Shown piece after piece: positions 24,320-33,300 of a stretch of 48,920 nucleotides of DNA. Within the stretch, counting starts at the first letter, position 1. Every line of letters begins with the position of its first letter. Where the stretch lies: IMG/VR virus record IMGVR_UViG_3300041809_000868, positions 1-48,920 of that record; one strand, given 5' to 3'. Made by a program: the position numbers and the translations under genes. The notes under the pieces are model-generated. The model saw only the letters and a list, made by a program, of their open reading frames with translations, did no database searches and was not told the origin of the DNA. Source of the DNA: a virus.

Positions 24320-27300
24320 TTGGCACGTCTTGCACCGGAAGAGGGGTTTGACCTCCTCAAAGACCGAGTACAAAAGGCAGTCAGCGGGCTCTTCCCCATT
24401 ATTGGTAGGAAGAACACGCTAGAGCTTCATGATGTAGCGGTTAAAGATAATCTGAGTATCGATGATCTTAGATCGCAGAAACAAGCTAAGTTGAGTGGTC
24501 GCACTTGGTCTGTGCCTGTTGAAGCCACCATTGTTCTGAAGGATAACGCTACAGGCAATGTGATCGACAGACAGAAAATGAACCTTATGAACTTGCCTAA
24601 GGTAACCAGTAGGTACAGTCATATTGTGGATGGGCAGGAGTACCAGATAGATAACCAGTGGAGGTTAAAGCCTGGTGTCTACAACATGGTTAAGGCAGAC
24701 GGTCAGCTTGAGTCTCACATAAATGCTGTTGGTGGCTTCAAGATTCACTTTGATCCTAAGTCAAAAGAGTTTTCTCTGAACTATGGCAACTCAAATATGC
24801 CATTGAAACCATTCCTTCATGCCATGGGTGTATCTGAGGAAGAGATAGAAAAGGCGTGGGGTAAAGACATAGTAGATGTCAATCATGCTGACGCCACAAA
24901 GGAGTTAGCTAAGTTCTATAGAGCGTCTACTGGAGATAAGACCACAAGACCAACTCCTGATGAAGCAAAAGCTCATTTATGGGAGGTCATGGGAAAGACC
25001 GTACTACGACCAGAAGTGAACAAATTCACTTTAGGTAAGGAGTACTCCACAGTGACTGGGCCTTTGCTATTAGATGCTTCTCACAAGCTACTTCAGATCT
25101 CTAGAGGTGAGACACAGCCAGATCCTAGAGACGCACTTATGTTCAAAGACTTGCACTCTATTGAAGATTTTGCAGCAGAACGTATCGTTAAAGGTTCTCG
25201 AGAAATCCTCAAAAAAGTCAGCAATAACATTGATCGTAAAGCTAAGGTGAGAGACATCATAGCTCCTGAGATATTTAACCGTCCTATCAAACAGATGTTC
25301 GGTAAAAACTCTTTAGCTATTGTTACTGATCAAACTAATCCACTAGAGATGATGTCATCTCAGATGAAAACAACCATCATGGGCGAGGGTGGTGTTAAGT
25401 CTGAGCATCAGATCAGTGATGATGCTAAGCTTATTGATCCATCTCACTTGGGTTTCTTAGATCCTATACATACTCCAGAAGGTCATGCTACTGGAATTAC
25501 ATTACGCTTACCTCTTGGTGTGGAGAAGTTTGGTCATGATGTTGCAGTTAATATGTACAACACTAAGACTAAAAAGATGGAGCACGTTAATCCAGCACTA
25601 GCGTATAAGTCTCACGTAGCACTTCCAGATCAAGTATACTGGGATGGTAAGGTACCTAAGGCTGCTGGAAAAATAGTTAAGATCAGTGGTCCTGGCAATG
25701 AGATTTATGAGGGTACTCTGAAGGATGCAGACTATGTAATGACAGATCCATTACAGATGTTTTCAGTCTCTTCTAATATGATCCCATTCATGCAAGCAGA
25801 CCATCCTAATCGTAGTACGATGGCTGGTCGTCAAATGGAGCAAGCAATCTCTTTGAAGCATAGAGAGGTACCGCTTGTACAGAGTTTGGCCGGTAAGCAG
25901 ACTTTTGATAAATTGGTTGGTATCTTCGCCAGTCATAGAACTCTAGAAGATGGCGTAGTACATAAGATCAAGCCAGATTCTATAGTGATCAAGAATGACA
26001 AAGGTGAGAAGCACGAGATCTATACTTATGATCACTTTCCATTGAATGAGGATAAAGCATTTTTGCATGCAGAACCTATTGTGAAGGTTGGTGATCGCGT
26101 AGTAAAAGGTCAGACTGTAGCTGACACTAACTACACTAAGGGCGGTACGCTAGCTATTGGTACGAATTTACGCGCTGGTTTTATGCCATACAAGGGCTAC
26201 AACTTTGACGACGGTATAGTAGTCAGTGAGAGTGCAGCTAAAAAGCTTACGTCCGAACACTTACACAGGCATTCTTTGGAGCGGGACATAGCTCACATTC
26301 TAGACAAGAAAAAGTTCCAGGCGTACATGCCTACAGCTATGAACAAGGCTCAGTATGATAAGTTAGACGAGGAAGGTGTTGTACTACCAGGTACTGTAAT
26401 TATGCCTGGTGATACTTTAATTGCTGCTCTTCGTGCTTCTAACGATCCTGAGAGAAAAGAAGACATAGAGCTTTCAAAGCTTCACAAGTCTATAGTCAGA
26501 CCGTATAAAGACTCTAGTATAAAGTGGGACAGTGATTATCCTGGGATAGTGAAGGAGGTTGTGAAGGTAGGTAAGAACGTGTCTGTTCACGTAAAAACAG
26601 AAGAGCCTTTAGAGATTGGTGACAAGCTTTGTTACGCCGAAGATCACGAGCTACTCACATCCACTGGTTGGAAAGGGGTGAAAGACGTAGTAATCACTGA
26701 TCTCATATGCTCTCTTAACCCGGAAACAGACGAGATTGAATATTTACCACCAGCAAAAGTAGTGTCTTATGACTGTATAGATGATGATCTATATGTGTTA
26801 GATACTACTCAGGTTTCCATGGCTGTGACTATGGAGCACAAGACTTATGCGAAGTTGCGTAGTAGCGCCAGACATGAGCTATTGCCAGTAAGTAGTATCA
26901 AGGGTAAGCGCTATCGATTAAAGATGCATGGCAAGTGGACTGGTACAGATGCATCAGTGTTTACGTTTCCTGCTTTGCAGGTAAAAGCTGGTCAGGGTGG
27001 CAGAGGCACTAGGTGGCTTCCAGCCATAGACATGCCTATGGATACGTTCTTAATGCTACTGGGCATGTTCCTTTCTGAGGGCAACGTCTACAGCGGCAAC
27101 GGAGATCATTACATAGAGATTTGTCAGATCAAACAGCCTAGTCGTAGTCATGCAGAGGAGGCACTGCACAGTGCCGGTATCGGCTTTACCAATACTCCCG
27201 AAAAGCTACGTATACACGGAAAGCAGCTGTATGAATACTTTGTTCAGTTTGGACATGCTCCCAACAAATATGTGCCAGATTGGGTGTTCCAACTTCCACC

Positions 27301-30300
27301 GAAGAGGCTACGTGTACTCTATAAATGGTTAATGTGGGGGGATGGTTACGAGAAAGGTAGTGTGGATAGGTATACTAGCGTCTCTTCTCAATTAGCTGAT
27401 GACATACAGAGACTGCTTTTACATCTTGGTCTTGCTGGTAGAGTAATCACAGAGCCTGGTTATCGAGGCAGCATAAAGGGAGTAGAATACGATTTTAAGA
27501 CTAGATACAGGGTACAGGTAATCAAGTCTAAACTTGAGCCTACGATCAATCACGGTCATGCAAAGAAACAGAATGGACAAGAGGAGCAGATTACGAAGTA
27601 TACAGGTAAAGTATACTGTGTAGCTTTACCTAGAAACCATGTTCTCTACACACGTAGAAAAGGTAAAGTACACTGGTCTGGTAATACTGGTCGTCATGGT
27701 AATAAAGGGATCGTGACATATATTGTGCAAGATCATGATATGCCACATACTAAGGACGGCAGACCAATTGAAATACTACTGAATCCTCTCGGTGTTACTG
27801 GTAGAACCAACCTAGGCCAAGTACTAGAGGTGGCTGCCGGTAAAATTGCAGAAAAGACTGGGAAGGTATACACAGTAAAGAATTTTGCTCCTGGTACAGA
27901 CCTACATGCACAAGTTACAGCAGATTTGGAGAAGAGTGGTCTTACTGATAAAGAAGAAGTAATTGATCCGTCTACTGGTAAGACTATGGGTGATGTGCTT
28001 GTTGGGCCCATGCACGTACTCAAGTTGCACCACCAGGTAGAAAAGAAACTGAGTTCACGTGCTGGTGGAACTGGTTATGCTTATGACAAGAACATGATTC
28101 CTAAGGGTGGCGGTCCACAGGGCGCAAAGTCCTTAGGTACTCTTGGTCTGTATTCTATGCTTGCTCATGGTGCGGTAGCTAACCTAAGAGAGATGCAGAC
28201 TCTAAAGTGCTTCACGTGGGGAACTCGTATATTCACAGATCAAGGGCAGATACAAATCGGTAAAATCGTCAATCAAAAACTAGACGTACGAGTTTTATCG
28301 TGGAACCCGGTTACTGGCAGCACTGAATACAGACCAATACTGAATTACTGGAAGAGACCTGCTGGTGACGACAAGTTGGTAGAGATTGAATATCATGCAC
28401 ACGGAGAACGAGGAGTCTTTACAAAGCATTATCAAAGGTGTACGCCAGATCATAAAGTGTACATAGAGGGCGGAATAAAGACAGCTGCTAAAGACGTAGC
28501 TGGAAAAAACGTACTAGTACCAGCCCTAAAACCCAATCAATATCAGCTAGATGTATTAGTTGGATCATTACTTGGTGATGGTAGTATGGGCGTGCAAAAT
28601 GGTCCATTTCCGGCATTCGTAGAAAGGCACTGTTTAGCACAACAAGAATACCTGGCCTTCAAAGCTGATGTGTTGTCTGATTTCTCAGATAGGATCGTTA
28701 CACCATACAATGCTGGTGAGGACGGTTTCAATACTGGGCAGACTATGTGTGAGTGGGCTACTTTGGCTCAACCAGAGTTTGTTCCTCTGTATAAATCATT
28801 TTACTGTGACGGCATAAAGAGAGTACCTACTGACATAGTGGACCTGCTGACTCCACTGTCACTGGCTATTTGGTATCAAGATGACGGCTCACTGACGCAT
28901 GGTAATAGACAGAGAATACTGCGACTGCATGTGGGACTATTTAACACCACAGACTGTGATCTTCTGGTAGACGCCATACTTAAATTGACTGGGGTTCAGT
29001 TTACAGTAGGTACTACAGAGACTACTTACAATGGTCGGCCATCTATTCAAAGATTTCTAAGAGTAGGTACTCGTGCCGGTATTGACAAGTTTCTAGACAT
29101 AGTGCGTCCGTACGTACATTCCTGTCTCTCTTACAAAGTGGATGATCAGGCTTGTGGTGAAAAACTAGCCGAAGTGAGTGACAGAAGTGTCGCTCAATTT
29201 GTTTTGACACCAGTTGAGGTACACTCAGTACGTCAAACTAATTTTCAGCAGTGGGATGGGCCCTACTTATATGACCTAGAGGTAGAGGAGAATCACAACT
29301 ACTTTGCTAACTATATGTTAGTAGGAAATAGTGATGCATCACAAGGAGATCAATTCTGGTCTGCTATTCAGGCTGGAGAGATGCTACCTACTCCTAAGCC
29401 GACTTTTGCCTACAACAAGTTCTTAGGGTACATAAGAGGACTTGGAGTAAATGTACAGAAAACCGGTAACAATCTTACCCTTCTACCCATGACTGACAAG
29501 CAGATCATTGAGCAGAGTAATGGTGAAACTGTAAATCCTGCTCTCTGGGTAACAGCTAAGAACATGAAGCCTGAGTCCGGTGGCCTCTTTGATCCTAAAG
29601 TTACTGGTGGTCTAGAAGGTACAAAATGGAGCCACTACAACTTACCAGAAGCTTTTCCTAATCCAGTTTTTGAGAGTGCCATTATTCGTCTTCTTGGCAT
29701 CAAGCAAAAAGAATTCAGCGGGTTGGTCGGTGGTACTTTAGCAGTAGATCCAGTTACAGGTAAAATAGGTCCATCAGAAAAAGTAAAAGGTGGGTTGGTT
29801 GGTGGTTTGGCTTTTGAGCATATGCTTGGCAAGATCGATGTTAAAAAAGATCTGGCTGCTGCTAAGCAAGCTTTGGAAAAGCCTACGTTAAAGGGGTCTT
29901 ACTTAGATCATGCTAATAGTAAAGTGAAATTGCTGCAGGCACTGGATAAAGTAGGTATGACTCCAAAAGAGGCGTATCTAGCCAAGACTATTCCTATCTT
30001 GCCTCCTTCTATGCGTCCTCTTCCTGTTCTACCTAACGGTACTATTAGCGAAGAAGACTTGAACGGTCTGTACAAGAATCTACATTTGTCGGCTTCTCGT
30101 TATGCCAAGATGTCCCCGTTAATTCCTGATGACGATCCGTCTAAAGTAGATGTACGTAACGAAATATACGATGGCTTGAGTGCTCTAGCTGGTATTGGTG
30201 GCTATCCGAAGCAAGTACGCAGAGGTATTCTTGACTATATTCATGGCAAAAAGGTTATTGATTTCAATACTGGCGCTAAGGGTGGCTCTCCTAAAGAAGG

Positions 30301-33300
30301 CTTCTTCCAAGATCAGTTAGTTGAACGCAAACAGGATATGTCAATGCGTGGTACCATCATTCCTGAACCCTCCTTGGGGTTGGATGAGGTAGGGCTACCT
30401 AGATCTGCAGCCATAGAAGTGTACAAGCCATTCGTTGTACGTGAGCTAAAGAATATACTCGGCGTAACACCACTACAGGCACAAAAGCTTCTAGATCAGG
30501 GGGGAGAGACAGTAGACCGTGCTCTTGATAGGGTTATTTCCAATCGCCCTATTCTACTCAAGAGAGACCCGGTTCTTCATAAGTACGGTGTACAAGCTTT
30601 CAAGCCTCGTATAGTTGGCGGTAAGGCTGTGCAGGTGCATCCTCTAGTTACCAGTGGTTTCAATGCTGATTTCGATGGTGATGCTATGGGTGCTTTCGTT
30701 CCGGTGAGTGTGGACGCTGTAGCTGAAGCACACAAGATGTTACCTTCAAGGAATCTATTCAGTCCTTCTACTGGTGAGATCATGTACGCTCCTACGAATG
30801 AGAGCAGGCTTGGTCTTTATGGAATCATGCAGCCAGGTAAGATAACGGCACATAAGTTTACCAACATGCAGGATATGGAAGCTGCTGCACGAAAAGGTGA
30901 TGTAAAACTTACAGATCAAGTAGACATTGGCGGTATTAAGGCTACTGTAGGAAGATTCATGGTTGCTGGTGCATTACCAGAGTCTATGCGCAGAGCTTTA
31001 CTTGAAGGTAAAGAACCTCTGGATAAGAAGGCACAAGAGGCTCTATTTACTAAGATAGGTAAGGAGCACAAAGGCGATTACGGTGAAGTAGCCAACAAGC
31101 TAAAAGATCTGGGAAATATGTGGGCTACTAATACAGCTTTCTCTATAGGCATGAAGGATATAGCTCCTGAGCGTCAGATGAGAGATCGAATATTAGCAGA
31201 GGCTGATGCTCAAGTGCATAAACTAACCGGACCACATAAAGATCAAAAGCAGATTGATATTTATGCTAAGGCCACCGATGAGATGAATAAACATCTCAGG
31301 TCTGTGTCTGAGACTGATAATAATCTTATGCTCCTGCACAATGTAGGTATGAAGGGTGGCACCGATACTCTCAGACAGATACGTGCTGCGCCTATGCTTA
31401 TGAGTAATCACAAAGGGGAGATCATACCTATTCCAGTTCGTAGGTCCTATTCAGAAGGACTAGATGTTGCTGACTACTGGACAGCTATCAGTGGTTCTCG
31501 TAAGGGCATCATTCAAAAAGTTCAGTCTGTTCAAGAGCCTGGTTACATTAGTAAGCAGGTTATGAACTCAGTCATGAATAATCTGATAGTAGATCATGAC
31601 TGTGGTACAGATAAGGGTATAGCTCTGCCTGTAGATGAGAAAGACATTCTGGATAGGTATACAGCTGCAGATATCAAGGCTGGTAGTCATGTATTCAAAT
31701 CAGGTACGTTGATCACACCTGAAGTACGTAATACACTACGAAACAACAACGTAGGTAAAGTAGTAGTTAGATCACCACTACGTTGTCTACATGGACCAGG
31801 TATCTGTCAAAAATCCATGCTCCCAGAGACAGTAGTGACGGCAAAGCATGACGGTGTCATCCATAATTTGTCTCTAGAGGCATTGTTTGATCTAGTATCC
31901 GCACCTATAGATGTTTCTGATTGTGGTGTAGAGATGAAGATGCCTGTAGGGTGGGAGATTTCTGATAGCGGCGAATGGGTTGGGTTAGAGAGAGTTGTAC
32001 GACACGCACGTGAGCTGAATAAGGCTATGTTGGAAGTGCGAACTACACATGGGCGCACCCAACACTTAACTGAAGATCATACTGCTATCGTGTGGAGACC
32101 TACTTCCTGCGTATGTGGGTCACTACGTATATCCATAGACAATAGAAGTCCAGACACTAAGGCTTACCTGTATTGTAGGGACTGTAAGAGAAACTGGACA
32201 GTAGATAGGGAGGCGTGGGAGTTTGCTGAGCGACTAGAGATACCAGCAGAACAGGTAATGCCTGGAGACAGGATAGAGTACTATCCATTTTTGACACAGT
32301 TTCACGGTGAGAAACCAGCGACACCATCACTTGATCCGTATTGGCTGGGGCTGTATTTAGCTGAAGGATCTACGGATAGAAATAGGGATTACCCGAGGAC
32401 AGTGAACATTGCCCAGCAAGATAATAAGTGGCGTCCTGGCATGATTAAGGCGTGTACTGCGGTTACAAAAAATGAACCACACGCCACAGAGAGCAGCATT
32501 GTCATCAATGATGCTGCCCTAGTCAGAGAACTTGTCATGGTGCTGGGCAGCCTAGAACTGTGTGATAGAAAGGTTCTGCCTACTACGTGGTTATTCTGGG
32601 ATGATAGATACATCGGAGATGTGGTGTCTGGTTTGATAGATGGTGACGGTCATGCCAGAGAACGAGACAATGGAACGCATGAAGTACTGATAGGTTCTAC
32701 GTCGTACACGTTGCTGGTTCAGGTACAGGATTGGTTAGCCAGACACGGTGTTCGTGCAGACCTGTCTTGTAAGACACATACTCCGAAGCCGGGAGATATT
32801 GTCAAGACTAGGAGAGACTTTTTCCACCTTACATTTTCTGCAAATGATCTTGTCTTAAGTAGGCTAAAGAGATCACAGAAGATGCTAGGCCTGTCTGCAT
32901 GTAATGGTAAGTATGATCTTAACAAGAAGTACGCAACTGTTCTGCAAGTAAAGGATGTGAGTGACCGTATACACTGCAAGTATGTATATGACGTTACAAC
33001 GACTAGTCGTAAGTTCACAGCTAATGGACTACATACACACAACTGTTTTGGCCTTACTGAGAATGGTGTGCTTCCAGAGAAGGGACTTAATGTAGGTGTC
33101 CTTGCAGGACAAGCACTCGGAGAACGCACTACTCAGCTTGCTCTTAAAGCATTCCACTGCAGTCACGCAAAGTCTATAGTGTTTGTTCGTGGTACGCACA
33201 CTGGGGTACTTCCAATTACACTAGAGGCATTGTTTGATCTTATTGAGTCTCCGATCTATATGAGCGGAACAGAGGAAGTAAAGAGTGTGTCTGGTTGGCA

